From Actinoallomurus liliacearum (GTDB lineage Bacteria > Actinomycetota > Actinomycetes > Streptosporangiales > Streptosporangiaceae): a stretch of DNA of 64,000 nucleotides. Positions 46,337-56,045 of this stretch are shown here, one piece after another. The notes below the pieces were generated by a model. That model was not told the DNA's origin. It searched no databases and was given only the letters and a program-made list of their open reading frames with translations. Numbering within the stretch: the first letter of the stretch is position 1; every line of letters begins with the position of its first letter. The stretch spans positions 1-64,000 of the forward strand of contig NZ_BAABHJ010000011.1 of assembly GCF_039542035.1 (NCBI RefSeq), written 5' to 3'. The position numbers and the translations under genes were made by a program.

Positions 46337-47555
46337 TCCCTGGGGCCGTGTCGATGAGAACGGCACCGTCTACGTCAAGACCGCCGAGGGCGAGCGCACC
46401 GTCGGTTCCTGGCAGGCGGGCGCGCCCGAAGAGGCCCTCGCGTACTTCCGGCGCAAGTACGACGCGCTGGTCACCGAGATCGATCTGCTGGAGCAGCGGA
46501 TCAAGACGACGGATCTGGCTCCCGCGCAGGCCGAGCACAGCATCGCCCGGCTCCGGGAGTCCGTGACCGAGGCGCACGCGGTCGGTGACCTGGACAGCCT
46601 GGCGCGGCGGCTGGACGCCCTGACCGGGCTGCTCGGCCGCCGGCGCGAGGAGCTCAAGGTCGCCCGCGACCAGGCCCGCGGCCACGCCCGCGAGGTCAAG
46701 GAGCGGATCGTCGCCGAGGCCGAGCGCATCGCCGCCGAGGAGACGCACTGGAAGAACGGCGGTGAGCGCCTCCGCCAGCTGGTGGAGGAGTGGAAGGCCG
46801 CCGAACGCGTCGACCGGCCGACCGAGACGGCGCTGTGGAAGCGCCTGTCGACGGCCCGGAACGCCTTCACCAAGCGCCGCAAGGCGTACTTCTCCAACCT
46901 GGAGGAGGAGCGGGAGACCTCTCGGCACGAGAAGGAGCGCCTGGTCGCCGAGGCCGAGTCGCTGAGCAACTCGGGCGACTGGGGTCCCACGGCCGCCGCC
47001 TACCGCGACCTGATGCGCCGGTGGAAGATGGCCGGGCGGGCGTCCCGAGAGGTCGAGGACGAGCTGTGGGCGCGGTTCAAGGGCGCGCAGGACGTCTTCT
47101 TCGCCGCCCGGTCCGCCGCCTTCGCCGAGCGCGACGCCGAGTTCCGGCAGAACGCCGAGGCCAAGGAGAAGGTCCTCGAGGACGCCGAGCGGCTGCTCCC
47201 CATCCGGGACGTGCGCTCCGCCCGCCAGGTGCTGCGCACGATCCAGGAGCGCTGGGAGTCGATCGGGATGGTGCCGCGCGACTCGCGGGACCAGCTCGAA
47301 GGCCGGCTACGCCGGGTGGAGGAGGCCGTACGCTCGGCCGAGGAGTCCGAGTGGCGGCGCACCAACCCGGAGGCCCGGGCGCGCGCCGAGGCGACGGTCA
47401 CGCAGCTGCGTTCCTCCATCCAGCAGCTCGAGGCACGCCTGGACAAGGCGCGCAGCGGTGGCCGCGACAAGGACGTCAGGGACGCCGAGGAGGCCCTGGC
47501 GGCGCGCCGTGCGTGGCTGGAGGAGGCCGAGCGCACTCTCGCCGAGTTCTCCTGA
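46326..47555 (+). CDS. DUF349 coiled-coil protein
   Basis: A 409-residue, largely helical protein with repeated DUF349 units: about residues 130-195 (LRQLVEEWKAAERVDRPTE), 200-270 (WGPTAAAYRDLMRRWKMAGR, LWARFKGAQDVFF) and 275-345. A long C-terminal coiled coil follows (LRSSIQQLEARLDK). It starts MTADPWGRV at GTG 46326. DUF349 proteins are found next to relA in many actinomycetes; function is not established. A long hairpin separates it from relA, which is convergent. Confidence 0.88.
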   Translation: MTADPWGRVDENGTVYVKTAEGERTVGSWQAGAPEEALAYFRRKYDALVTEIDLLEQRIKTTDLAPAQAEHSIARLRESVTEAHAVGDLDSLARRLDALTGLLGRRREELKVARDQARGHAREVKERIVAEAERIAAEETHWKNGGERLRQLVEEWKAAERVDRPTETALWKRLSTARNAFTKRRKAYFSNLEEERETSRHEKERLVAEAESLSNSGDWGPTAAAYRDLMRRWKMAGRASREVEDELWARFKGAQDVFFAARSAAFAERDAEFRQNAEAKEKVLEDAERLLPIRDVRSARQVLRTIQERWESIGMVPRDSRDQLEGRLRRVEEAVRSAEESEWRRTNPEARARAEATVTQLRSSIQQLEARLDKARSGGRDKDVRDAEEALAARRAWLEEAERTLAEFS

Positions 47556-47568
47556 TCCCGAGAACCTG

Positions 47569-47613
47569 AACGCAAGCGGCCCGGTCTCCAGTGGAGACCG
47601 GGCCGCTTGCGTT
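47569..47613. terminator. 22-bp perfect hairpin between DUF349 gene and relA
   Basis: A perfect 22-bp inverted repeat around a single base: 47569-47590 (AACGCAAGCGGCCCGGTCTC and so on) pairs with 47592-47613. It lies 13 bases after the DUF349 stop and 7 bases beyond the relA stop, so it can end transcription from both sides. Confidence 0.8.
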
Positions 47614-47620
47614 ACTCGCC

Positions 47621-50002
47621 TCAGTTCGTGACGCGGTAGACGTCGTAGACGCCGTCGACGTTGCGGACGGCCTTCAGGACGTGGCCCAGGTGCTTCGGGT
47701 CGCCCATCTCGAAGCTGAACCTGCTGATCGCCACCCGGTCGCGGTTGGTCGCGACGGAGGCCGACAGGATGTTGACGTGCTGGTCCGACAGCACCCGCGT
47801 GATGTCGGACAGCAGCCGGGTGCGGTCCAGCGCCTCGACCTGGATGGCCACGAGGAAGACCGAGTCCTCCCCCGGCGACCACTTGACGTCGACCATGCGG
47901 TCGGGCTGGGTGCGGAGGTTCGCGACGTTGACGCAGTCCTCCCGGTGCACCGAGACGCCGTTGCCCCGGGTGACGAAGCCGACGATCTCGTCGCCCGGCA
48001 CCGGCGTGCAGCACCGGGACAGGCGCACCCACACGTCCGGGTCACCGGCGACGACCACGCCCGGGTCGCCCGCGGGCCTGGACCGTCGCTTCTTGGTCGG
48101 GATGACGGTCTCGTCGAGGTCCTCGGCGGCGCTCTCCACCCCGCCCAGGGCGTCGACGAGCTTGCTCACGACGCTCTGCGCGGACACGTGGCTCTCGCCG
48201 ATCGCGGCGTACAGCGCCGAGACGTCGGAGTAGCGCAGGTCGTGCGCCAGCGCCACCAGCGCCTCGCCGGACAGCAGGCGCTGCAGCGGGAGGTTCTGCT
48301 TGCGCATCGCCCGGGCCAGGGCGTCCTTGCCCTGCTCGATGGCGGTCTCGCGGCGCTCCTTGGAGAACCAGTGCTTGATCTTGTTCCGGGCGCGGGCGCT
48401 CTTGACGAAGTTGAGCCAGTCCCGGCTGGGCCCGGCGTCGGGCGACTTGGAGGTGAAGATCTCCACCGTGTCACCGTTGTCGAGGGTCGACTCCAGCGGC
48501 ACGAGCCGGCCGTTGACCCGGGCGCCGATCGTACGGTGCCCGACCTCGGTGTGGATGGCGTACGCGAAGTCCACCGGGGTCGCGCCCTGCGGAAGGGCCA
48601 GGACCTGCCCCTTCGGGGTGAAGACGAAGACCTCCGAGACCGACAGGTCGAAGCGCAGCGACTCGAGGAACTCCGCCGGGTCGGTGGTCTCCTTCTGCCA
48701 GTCGAGGAGCTGCCGGAGCCAGGCCATGTCCCCCGCCTTGCCGGGCGCCCCGCCGCCGACCGTCTCCTCCTTGTACTTCCAGTGCGCCGCGATGCCGTAC
48801 TCGGCGCGGTTGTGCATCGCGCGGGTACGGATCTGTAGCTCGACGGGCTTGCCCTCCGGGCCGATCACCGTCGTGTGCAGCGACTGGTACATGTTGAACT
48901 TCGGCATCGCGATGTAGTCCTTGAACCGGCCGGGGACCGGGTTCCATCGCGCGTGGATCGTGCCGAGTGTGGCGTAGCAGTCACGGACGGTGTCGACGAG
49001 GACACGGATGCCGACGAGGTCGTAGATCTCCTCGAAGCCGACCTCGCGGGCGATCATCTTCTGGTAGATCGAGTAGTAGTGCTTCGGGCGGCCCTTGACC
49101 GTCGCCTTGATCTTGGCCTCGCGCAGGTCGGCCGAGACGTTCTCGATCACTTCCTGCAGGTAGATGTCGCGCCGGGGGGCGCGCTCGGACACCAGGCGGG
49201 CGATCTCGTCGAACCGCTTCGGGAAGAGCGTCTGGAAGGCCAGGTCCTCCAGCTCCCACTTCAGCGTGTTCATGCCGAGGCGGTGGGCCAGCGGCGCGAA
49301 GATCTCCAGGGTCTCGCGGGCCTTGCGCTCCTGCTTCGGCCGCGGCAGGTAGCGCAGGGTGCGCATGTTGTGCAGCCGGTCAGACAGCTTGATGACCAGC
49401 ACCCGGATGTCGCGGGACATCGCCACGACCATCTTGCGGACGGTCTCGGCCTCGGCTGCCTCGCCGTACTTGACCTTGTCGAGCTTGGTGACGCCGTCGA
49501 CCAGTGCGGCGATCACGTCGCCGAAGTCGGTCCGGAGCTGGTCGAGGGTGTAGTTCGTGTCCTCGACGGTGTCGTGCAGCAGCGCGGCGCAGAGCGTCTC
49601 GGTGTTCATCCCCAGCTCGGCGAGGATGGTCGCGACGGCGAGGGGATGGGTGATGTAGGGATCACCGCTCTTGCGCTTCTGGTGGCGGTGATGGTGGGCG
49701 GCGACGTCGTAGGCGCGCTCGACGGTACGCACATCCGCCTTCGGATGGGTGTTCCGGAGCGTTTTGATCAAAGGTTCGAGTACGGGATTCATCATTGGAC
49801 CACGCTGGGCGCCGAGCCGGGCGAGCCTTCTGCGCACCCGGGCGGCGGACGGCGCGGCCGCGCTCGTTGGCGTCGCGTCACCGTCATCCGGCTTCGGTTC
49901 GGGGGGACCGCCGGGCGCCGCCGGCGATGGGGGCTCCGCTTGGGCCCGCGAGGTCAGCGCGGCATCGGATACCGCGTCGGACGAGACCACCTCACCGGGC
50001 AC
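47621..50002 (-). CDS. relA: (p)ppGpp synthetase/hydrolase (long RSH)
   Basis: Bifunctional stringent-response enzyme of 793 residues. The disordered N-terminus (about 1-65) is followed by the HD hydrolase domain (HDTVED, His143-Asp144), the synthetase domain (YYSIYQKM, KDYIAMPKFNMYQSLHTTVI), TGS (VFVFTPKGQVLALPQGATPVDF region), a helical/zinc-finger region (RCCTPVPGDEIVG) and a C-terminal ACT domain. Intact HD residues support both activities. GTG at 50002 follows GGGAGG. Actinobacterial gene order is relA-apt-secF-secD, interrupted here by a PBP gene. Confidence 0.96.
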   Translation of the reverse strand: MPGEVVSSDAVSDAALTSRAQAEPPSPAAPGGPPEPKPDDGDATPTSAAAPSAARVRRRLARLGAQRGPMMNPVLEPLIKTLRNTHPKADVRTVERAYDVAAHHHRHQKRKSGDPYITHPLAVATILAELGMNTETLCAALLHDTVEDTNYTLDQLRTDFGDVIAALVDGVTKLDKVKYGEAAEAETVRKMVVAMSRDIRVLVIKLSDRLHNMRTLRYLPRPKQERKARETLEIFAPLAHRLGMNTLKWELEDLAFQTLFPKRFDEIARLVSERAPRRDIYLQEVIENVSADLREAKIKATVKGRPKHYYSIYQKMIAREVGFEEIYDLVGIRVLVDTVRDCYATLGTIHARWNPVPGRFKDYIAMPKFNMYQSLHTTVIGPEGKPVELQIRTRAMHNRAEYGIAAHWKYKEETVGGGAPGKAGDMAWLRQLLDWQKETTDPAEFLESLRFDLSVSEVFVFTPKGQVLALPQGATPVDFAYAIHTEVGHRTIGARVNGRLVPLESTLDNGDTVEIFTSKSPDAGPSRDWLNFVKSARARNKIKHWFSKERRETAIEQGKDALARAMRKQNLPLQRLLSGEALVALAHDLRYSDVSALYAAIGESHVSAQSVVSKLVDALGGVESAAEDLDETVIPTKKRRSRPAGDPGVVVAGDPDVWVRLSRCCTPVPGDEIVGFVTRGNGVSVHREDCVNVANLRTQPDRMVDVKWSPGEDSVFLVAIQVEALDRTRLLSDITRVLSDQHVNILSASVATNRDRVAISRFSFEMGDPKHLGHVLKAVRNVDGVYDVYRVTN

Positions 50003-50147
50003 TCAGCCTCCCAATTCATGCGTCGGAACCACAGTTTATCCGTAGTCGTTTTCCAGTCGGCGCCCATCACCCATTCCGAGCAGGGGCCGAGGGGAGCCCC
50101 GGACGATCTCGCGAGATGCTGGGACGGCACCGGCGAAAGTGAGCTCG

Positions 50148-51587
50148 ATGAACAAGACACTCCGCAGGATGACGGTCTTCGCGCTGCTCATGGTCCTGGC
50201 GCTCATGATCAACGTGACCTACATCCAGGGCGCACAGGAGCAGAAGCTGCGCGACGACCCGCTGAACGCCCGGCACTTCCTCGCGCAGTTCAACCGGAAC
50301 CGCGGGTTGATCATGGCGGGCGGCACGGTGATCGCCAGATCGCGCGACACCGGCCAGAAGGACTTCCGGTATCAGCGCGAGTACCCCGAGTCCGAGGTGT
50401 TCGCGCCCATCACCGGATACTTCGCGCCGAGCGGCGGCGTGACCGGCGTGGAGGCCGCCGCCGACGGTCTGCTGGCCGGCACCGACCCGCGGCTCACCGT
50501 CCAGCACTGGTTCGACGCGATCGTCGGCAAAACGAACCAGGGCGCCACCGTGCACACGACCATCGACCCGGCGGCCCAGCGCGCGACGTACGCGGCCCTG
50601 CGCGAGAGCACCGCACGCCGGGCGGCGGCCGTCGCGATCGACGTGAAGACCGGCGCGATCAAGGTGATGGCGTCCTATCCGTCGTTCGACGCCAACAGCA
50701 TCGCGGTCCACTCCACGACCGCGTCCGCGAAGGCGTACGAGCGGCTGCTCAAGGCCGCCGGCAGCCCTCTGATCAACAAGGCGATCGATGAAAGTTTCGC
50801 GCCCGGGTCCACCTTCAAGATCATCACTTCGGCGGCGGGCATGGACAAGCGGGGGCTCAGCAAGGACAGCCCCGTCGACACACCCGGCGTCCTGACCCTG
50901 CCCTCCGGGAACCCCCTGCACAACGACGCCGACTCCGGGCCGTGCAACGGCGGGCAGTTGCCGCTCATCGAGGCGTTCGCGCAGTCGTGCAACAGCACGT
51001 TCGGCAAGCTCGCGCTGGACATGGGCCAGAAGAGCCTCGGCGCCGAGGCGTCCGGCTTCGGGTTCGGACAGCACATCCCGATCGAGAACAACCTGCGCAG
51101 CGCCGCCAGCGTCTACCCGAAGAACATGGGCGGCGACGACGTCGGGCGCAGCGGCATCGGCCAGGGCAGCGTCTCCGCGACGCCGCTGCAGATGGCCCTC
51201 GCCGCCGCGGCGGCCGCCCACGGCGGCGTGGTGATGAAGCCGTACCTCATCCAGCGCGTCACCTCCCCGGACCAGTCCGAGATCGAGGCGGCCTCGCCCA
51301 AGGAACTCTTCCGGGCGACCAGCGCGCAGACCGCGAGCCAGCTCCAGGACATGATGCGGGAGGTCGTCTCGACCGGCACGGCGCGCGGCAAGGTGTCCGG
51401 CGACATCGCCGGGAAGACCGGTACCGCGGAGACCGGCCTGTCGTACAACGAGCGGTGGTTCGCCGGGTTCGCCCCGGCCGACGATCCGAAGATCGCCTTC
51501 GCGGTGGTCACCGAGGGCACCGGCTTCGGCGCCGACGCCGCAGGCCCGATCGTCAACCGCATGGTCCAGGCTCTCAACGTGCAGTGA
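50148..51587 (+). CDS. class B penicillin-binding protein, PbpA-like transpeptidase
   Basis: Membrane-anchored D,D-transpeptidase that crosslinks peptidoglycan. One N-terminal helix (about 8-25) is followed by a pedestal domain and the transpeptidase domain with SxxK at Ser221-Thr-Phe-Lys224 (FAPGSTFKI), SxN at Ser280-Cys-Asn282 and KTG at 423-425 (GKTGTAE). The 479-residue length fits PbpA of actinomycetes. It normally lies with rodA/ftsW and pknB; here it is alone, plus strand, between relA and apt. ATG 50148 is preferred over GTG 50139 on similarity. Confidence 0.93.
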   Translation: MNKTLRRMTVFALLMVLALMINVTYIQGAQEQKLRDDPLNARHFLAQFNRNRGLIMAGGTVIARSRDTGQKDFRYQREYPESEVFAPITGYFAPSGGVTGVEAAADGLLAGTDPRLTVQHWFDAIVGKTNQGATVHTTIDPAAQRATYAALRESTARRAAAVAIDVKTGAIKVMASYPSFDANSIAVHSTTASAKAYERLLKAAGSPLINKAIDESFAPGSTFKIITSAAGMDKRGLSKDSPVDTPGVLTLPSGNPLHNDADSGPCNGGQLPLIEAFAQSCNSTFGKLALDMGQKSLGAEASGFGFGQHIPIENNLRSAASVYPKNMGGDDVGRSGIGQGSVSATPLQMALAAAAAAHGGVVMKPYLIQRVTSPDQSEIEAASPKELFRATSAQTASQLQDMMREVVSTGTARGKVSGDIAGKTGTAETGLSYNERWFAGFAPADDPKIAFAVVTEGTGFGADAAGPIVNRMVQALNVQ

Positions 51588-51745
51588 TGTTCGTACCGGC
51601 CCGGCTCTCGCCCGGTAGAGCGGCCCCGTGCCGGTCGGGCTCTCGGCGTGTCGTGCGGAGCGGTCCGCGACGCAGAAGAGCCCGTACGCGGCCGCAGAGG
51701 CACGCGTACGGGCTCGCCGGCGAAGGGGTGGAGGGAGAGCGCGCC

Positions 51746-52285
51746 TCAGCCCTGGATGAGCGCGTGGACGTCCAGCTCGGGCAGCCGGTCGCGGCCCTTC
51801 AGGAAGCCGAGCTCGATGAGGACGGACAGGCCCGCCACCTCGGCGCCCGAGCGGCGGACGAGCTGGGCGGCCGCGGCGGCCGTGCCGCCGGTGGCGAGCA
51901 CGTCGTCGACGATGAGCACCTGCTCGCCGGGTGCGAGGGCGTCCTGGTGCACCTCGATCGTCTCGCTGCCGTACTCCAGGTCGTAGCTCTCGGTGTACGT
52001 GGCCGCCGGGAGCTTGCCCTTCTTGCGGACCGGCACGAATCCGGCGCCGAAGTGGTACGCCACCGGAGCCGCCAGAATGAAGCCGCGCGCCTCGATCCCC
52101 ACGACCTTGTCGATCGTGCCCCGGCCGTAGTAGGCCACGATGGCGTCGACGACGGCCGCGAACGCGGTGTGGTCGGCCAGCAGCGGACTGATGTCCTTGA
52201 ACACCACTCCGGGTTTGGGGTAGTCGGGGACCTCGCGGATCCGCTCGTTGATCAGCTTCGTCAGGTCGACCGGTCGCGAGGACAC
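51746..52285 (-). CDS. apt: adenine phosphoribosyltransferase
   Basis: Purine-salvage enzyme converting adenine and PRPP to AMP. The 179-residue protein has EARGFILAAPVAYHFG and the PRPP-binding loop VLIVDDVLATGGTAAAA (acidic pair then TGGT). GTG at 52285 follows AGGAGGAGGAAC and matches the family N-terminus; a longer frame extends upstream over unrelated sequence. It sits 76 bases after secF, same strand. Confidence 0.95.
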   Translation of the reverse strand: MSSRPVDLTKLINERIREVPDYPKPGVVFKDISPLLADHTAFAAVVDAIVAYYGRGTIDKVVGIEARGFILAAPVAYHFGAGFVPVRKKGKLPAATYTESYDLEYGSETIEVHQDALAPGEQVLIVDDVLATGGTAAAAAQLVRRSGAEVAGLSVLIELGFLKGRDRLPELDVHALIQG

Positions 52286-52361
52286 GTTCCTCCTCCTAGA
52301 CGCCATCTCGCGGCGGATCAGGCGATCCGCCGCGAGATGGGCACGATGCTCGTTCTTCGGC

Positions 52362-53510
52362 TCAGCGCTTCTTCTTGCCGCTGGGCCGCCCCTTGGAGCC
52401 GCCCCGGCGTGGCTGTTGCCGCGGACCATTCTGCACGACCCGGACACCGGCCCCGACAGAGGATGCCTCGGCCTCGTCCTGGACGTCGTCCTCCGGCAGC
52501 TCGGCGACCTCGACCTCCGGCTTGGCCTTGCGCTTGGCGCTGTTGGCCTTGGCCGCCACCCGCTTGGCCAGCGTCCGGTATTTCTCCTGCCGCTCCTGCA
52601 GGTCGGCCACGATCGGCGTCGCAATGAAGATGGAGGAGTACGCGCCGGCCAGCATGCCGACGAACAGGACCAGGGCCAGGTCCTTCAGGGTGCCGGCGCC
52701 GAGCACTCCCGCGCCGATGAACAGCAGGCCCGCGACCGGAAGCAGCGCGATGAACGTGGTGTTGATCGACCGGACCAGGGTCTGGTTGACCGCGAGGTTC
52801 GCCGCCTGGCTGTAGGTCATGGTGTTCGAGGTGGTGAGCGACCGGGTGTTCTCCCGGACCTTGTCGAACACGACGACCGTGTCGTACAGCGAGTAGCCGA
52901 GGATGGTCAGCAGGCCGACCACCGAGGACGGCGTCACCTCGAACTGCACGAGCGAGTAGACGCCGACCGTGATGAGGATGTCGTGCGCCAGGGCGATGAT
53001 CGCCCCGACCGCCATCCGCCATTCGAACGCGATCGACAGGTAGATGATGATCGCGACCAGGAAGACCAGCAGACCTTCGAGGGCCTTCTGGGAGATGTCC
53101 TTGCCCCAGCTCGCGCCGACGCTCTGCGGGCTGACGTCGTCGGCCTTGGCCAGGTGCAGCTTCTGCTGCACCGAGTCCTGGACCTTCGTGACGTCCGCGG
53201 AGCTCAGGCTCTCGGTCTGGACGCGCCAGCCGGTGCCGGTCTTCTGGACGATGGGGTCCTCCTTGACGACCCCGGAGTCCTTGACCGCGGCGCGGGCGTC
53301 GGAGGTCGTCAGCCCTGGCTTCGTCGGGAACTGGAAGACCGTGCCGCCCTTGAACTCGACGCCGAAGTTCAGGCCGAGGGTGAGCAGCGAGACGATGCTG
53401 ACGACCAGGATGAGCCCGGAGATGGCGTACCAGGTCTTCTGCCGCCCGACGAAGTCGAGCGAGATCTCGCCGCGGTGCAGGCGACCACCGATGTTGCCCA
53501 GGCGTGACAT
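52362..53510 (-). CDS. secF: protein translocase subunit SecF
   Basis: Membrane subunit of SecDF, which uses the proton gradient to help protein export across SecYEG. The 382-residue protein has six membrane segments, with the first-strand motif LNFGVEFKGGTVFQF and the conserved ILGYSLYDTVVVFDKVREN. A charged cytoplasmic tail ends in GSKGRPSGKKKR. Its ATG overlaps the secD stop by one base. Confidence 0.96.
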   Translation of the reverse strand: MSRLGNIGGRLHRGEISLDFVGRQKTWYAISGLILVVSIVSLLTLGLNFGVEFKGGTVFQFPTKPGLTTSDARAAVKDSGVVKEDPIVQKTGTGWRVQTESLSSADVTKVQDSVQQKLHLAKADDVSPQSVGASWGKDISQKALEGLLVFLVAIIIYLSIAFEWRMAVGAIIALAHDILITVGVYSLVQFEVTPSSVVGLLTILGYSLYDTVVVFDKVRENTRSLTTSNTMTYSQAANLAVNQTLVRSINTTFIALLPVAGLLFIGAGVLGAGTLKDLALVLFVGMLAGAYSSIFIATPIVADLQERQEKYRTLAKRVAAKANSAKRKAKPEVEVAELPEDDVQDEAEASSVGAGVRVVQNGPRQQPRRGGSKGRPSGKKKR

Positions 53511-55318
53511 CAGGCCTCCTTGGTGCCGACGGGACGGGTGGTGGCGCGCTTGCTCACGCCCAGCGTGCTCGGATCAAGTCCGGAGAACCGGTGGCCCCGG
53601 CCGAAGAACTTCGTCCGGGCCAGCAGCGTGACCAGCGGCTTGGTGAAGAAGAACACCACGATCACGTCGATCAGCGTGGTGAGTCCGAGGGTGAAGGCGA
53701 AGCCCTTCACGCCGCCGATGGCGAACCAGTACAGCAGCAGGGCCGCGATGAACGACACGGCGTCCGCGACGATGATCGTGCGCCGGGCGCGGACCCAGCC
53801 GCGTTCGACGGCGGTGCGGAGCGTGCGGCCCTCGCGGACCTCGTCCCGCAGCCGTTCGAAGAAGACGACGAAGGAGTCGGCGGTGATGCCGATCGCCACG
53901 ATCGCACCGGCGATGCCCGCCAGGGACATCCGGAAGTTGATGAACTTCCCGAGCAGCACGACCGCCTCGTAGGTGAGCATCGCGGCGATCCCCAGGCTGA
54001 AGATCGCGACGAAGCCGAGACCGCGGTAGTAGAAGAGGCAGTACAGCACGACCAGGCCGAGACCGATCGCGCCGGCGACCAGGCCGGCGGTCAACTGGTC
54101 CTTGCCGAGGGTCGCCGAGACCGACTCGATCGAGCTCTGGGTGAACTTCAGCGGCAGCGCGCCGTACTTCAGGACGTTTGCCAGGTCGGTGGCGTCCTGC
54201 TGGTTGAACTGGCCCTCGATCTGCGCGTTGCCCGACGTGATCGCCTCCTTGACACCCGGCCAGGAGTAGACGGTGCCGTCGAGGACGATCGCGAAGTGGT
54301 TGCGGGTGTTGTTCTCGCCGAGCGCGGCCGCCTGCTGGGTGAAGGTGGCGAAGGACTTGGTCGCGGTGCCGTTCAGGTCGAGGCTGACGACCCACTGCAC
54401 CCGGCCGTTCTGCGGGTCCGGCGGCATGGCCTGCGCCTTGGTGACCTGCTCACCGGAGATCTTGGCCGGGCTCAGGATGAACTTGTAGTCGACCTTGTGG
54501 GTCTTGGGGTCCGGCTTGGCGCACACGGCGGCCTGCTTGGCCGGGTCCAGCGTCCTGCCCTGGCCGACGTCGTTGCCGACGCAGGTGAGCTTGTCGAACT
54601 GCGCCTTGACCGCCGGGTCGACGCCGGAGAAGTCCTCACCGGTCTGCTGCTGCTGTTGCTGCTGGAGCTGCTGCTGCAACTGCTGGAGCTGCTCGGGGGT
54701 GAGCGACTGCGAGGCGCTCGGGCTGGGCGAGGCCTTCCCGGACGTGGAAGGCTTCGGCGTCGCCTTGGTGAGGGCCTGCGCGAGCGCACGGCCCTTCGGC
54801 GTCGCGCTGCCCGACGGCTTGGCGCTCGCGCTGCTCGACGGCTTGGCGCTGCTGGAGGGGCTCGCCCCGCCCTTGGTCTTGCCCGTGCTCGTCGGGCTGG
54901 GCGTGGAGGTCGGCGTCTGCCGCGGAACACCCACCGGCTCGGCGACGAGCACCTGGCGGAACTCCAGCTTCGCCGTGGTGCCGATGGTCTTGACGACCCG
55001 CTCCTGCCCCTGACCGGGGACCTGGACGACGATGACGTTGTTGCCCTGCTTGGTCACCTCGGCCTCGGAGACGCCCAGGCCGTTCACGCGCTCACGCATG
55101 ATCTTGATGGCCTGGCCCATCTCGGAGTCACCGATCTTGGCACCGGGCTTCGTGGGCTCCGCGGTGAGCGTCACGGTGGTGCCGCCCGCGAGGTCCAGTG
55201 CCAGCTTGGGCTTCTTTTGGCCCTGCCAGAACATCAGCCCCACCAGGGCTACGGCTATCGCGAACAGCGCGAGGAGAACGCGCCCTGGTTTTGCAGTGTT
55301 TCTGCTTGGCGGAGCCAC
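53510..55318 (-). CDS. secD: protein translocase subunit SecD
   Basis: Larger partner of SecF. The 602-residue protein has an N-terminal helix (about 13-30), P1 head domain (LALDLAGGTTVTL, then VNGLGVSEAEV), a second P1 half (DLANVLKYGALPLKF) and five C-terminal membrane segments (GIAGAIVAIGITADSFVVFFERLRDE). Residues about 132-226 are an unusual low-complexity insert, Ser/Pro/Lys-rich then Gln-rich (QQQLQQQQQQQ). GTG start at 55318. Confidence 0.96.
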   Translation of the reverse strand: MAPPSRNTAKPGRVLLALFAIAVALVGLMFWQGQKKPKLALDLAGGTTVTLTAEPTKPGAKIGDSEMGQAIKIMRERVNGLGVSEAEVTKQGNNVIVVQVPGQGQERVVKTIGTTAKLEFRQVLVAEPVGVPRQTPTSTPSPTSTGKTKGGASPSSSAKPSSSASAKPSGSATPKGRALAQALTKATPKPSTSGKASPSPSASQSLTPEQLQQLQQQLQQQQQQQTGEDFSGVDPAVKAQFDKLTCVGNDVGQGRTLDPAKQAAVCAKPDPKTHKVDYKFILSPAKISGEQVTKAQAMPPDPQNGRVQWVVSLDLNGTATKSFATFTQQAAALGENNTRNHFAIVLDGTVYSWPGVKEAITSGNAQIEGQFNQQDATDLANVLKYGALPLKFTQSSIESVSATLGKDQLTAGLVAGAIGLGLVVLYCLFYYRGLGFVAIFSLGIAAMLTYEAVVLLGKFINFRMSLAGIAGAIVAIGITADSFVVFFERLRDEVREGRTLRTAVERGWVRARRTIIVADAVSFIAALLLYWFAIGGVKGFAFTLGLTTLIDVIVVFFFTKPLVTLLARTKFFGRGHRFSGLDPSTLGVSKRATTRPVGTKEA

Positions 55319-55355
55319 GGTCGTCTTTCGTCCTTCGTCTACGGTCAGGTGCTGG

Positions 55356-55889
55356 TCAGGCCGACGGCTTCTTGCCGGCCTTCTGCTCGCCGTCCTTCAA
55401 CGTTTCCGCTGGTTTCTTGTCCTCCGCGACGGTCTTCGCGTCGGTCTTCGGCTCGATGTCGTCCTGCGCGACCTCGGGCTCCGGCTCGGCGTCGGCCGTC
55501 GGCTCGTCGGCGGCGTGCTCCTGAGCGAGCTCCTCGGCCTCGTCGGACTCCTCATCCTCTTCCTCATCAGAGGAGTCGTCCAGGACCTGGGCGATGGCCT
55601 GCTTGACGAAGCGGACCTCCACCCCCGGGGCGATCTCAAGGACGAGCGCGTCGTCCTCCACGGCGGCGACCGTCGCGAGCAGACCGGCGGTCGTCATGAC
55701 CCGCTGGCCGGGCACGATCTGGTTCTGCAGCTGAGACTGCTGCTGCTGCCGCCGGCGCTGCGGACGGATCAGCAGGAAATAGAAGACCACGACGATGAGG
55801 ATCAGGGGAAGCAGCGACATCAGCGGGTTGCTGCCGCCCTTCGCCGCGACGACGTGAGTGAGCGCTGTAAAAGTTGTGTTGCCCTGCAC
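55356..55889 (-). CDS. yajC: preprotein translocase accessory subunit YajC
   Basis: Small membrane subunit of the SecDF-YajC complex. The 177-residue protein has one helix (PLILIVVVFYFLLIRPQRRR) and the conserved core GQRVMTTAGLLATVAAVEDD. The long C-terminal tail (about 105-177) is very acidic, then Lys-rich, as in other actinomycetes. GTG at 55889 follows AGGATGCCCCG. It is between ruvB and secD, as expected. Confidence 0.92.
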   Translation of the reverse strand: MQGNTTFTALTHVVAAKGGSNPLMSLLPLILIVVVFYFLLIRPQRRRQQQQSQLQNQIVPGQRVMTTAGLLATVAAVEDDALVLEIAPGVEVRFVKQAIAQVLDDSSDEEEDEESDEAEELAQEHAADEPTADAEPEPEVAQDDIEPKTDAKTVAEDKKPAETLKDGEQKAGKKPSA

Positions 55890-56045
55890 CGGGGCATCCT
55901 TCCGATGTGAGAGTTGAGCCCGCCGTCGACTTGTTCGCGCCGCGAAAGGCGTGCCATCTGCTGACGGCGACCGGCTCCGGAGTGTAAAGGAGTACCTGAA
56001 ACCCCGGCAACGACGGGACGAACCCGCGCGCCGAGAAGTTCCCCG

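Noticed and set aside
49767..49790. tRNA-like GGTTCGAGT sequence
   Set aside because: It lies within relA and no cloverleaf can be drawn around it. No tRNA gene was found in any intergenic gap.
50040..50070. SigR-type promoter (GGAAT-N18-GTT) before relA
   Set aside because: GGAAA is present on the minus strand but the GTT is about 20 bases away, not 18, so the match is not good enough.
54640..54690. CTG-rich microsatellite-like run
   Set aside because: It encodes the Gln-rich stretch of SecD with mixed codons, so it is reported as a protein feature rather than a repeat array.
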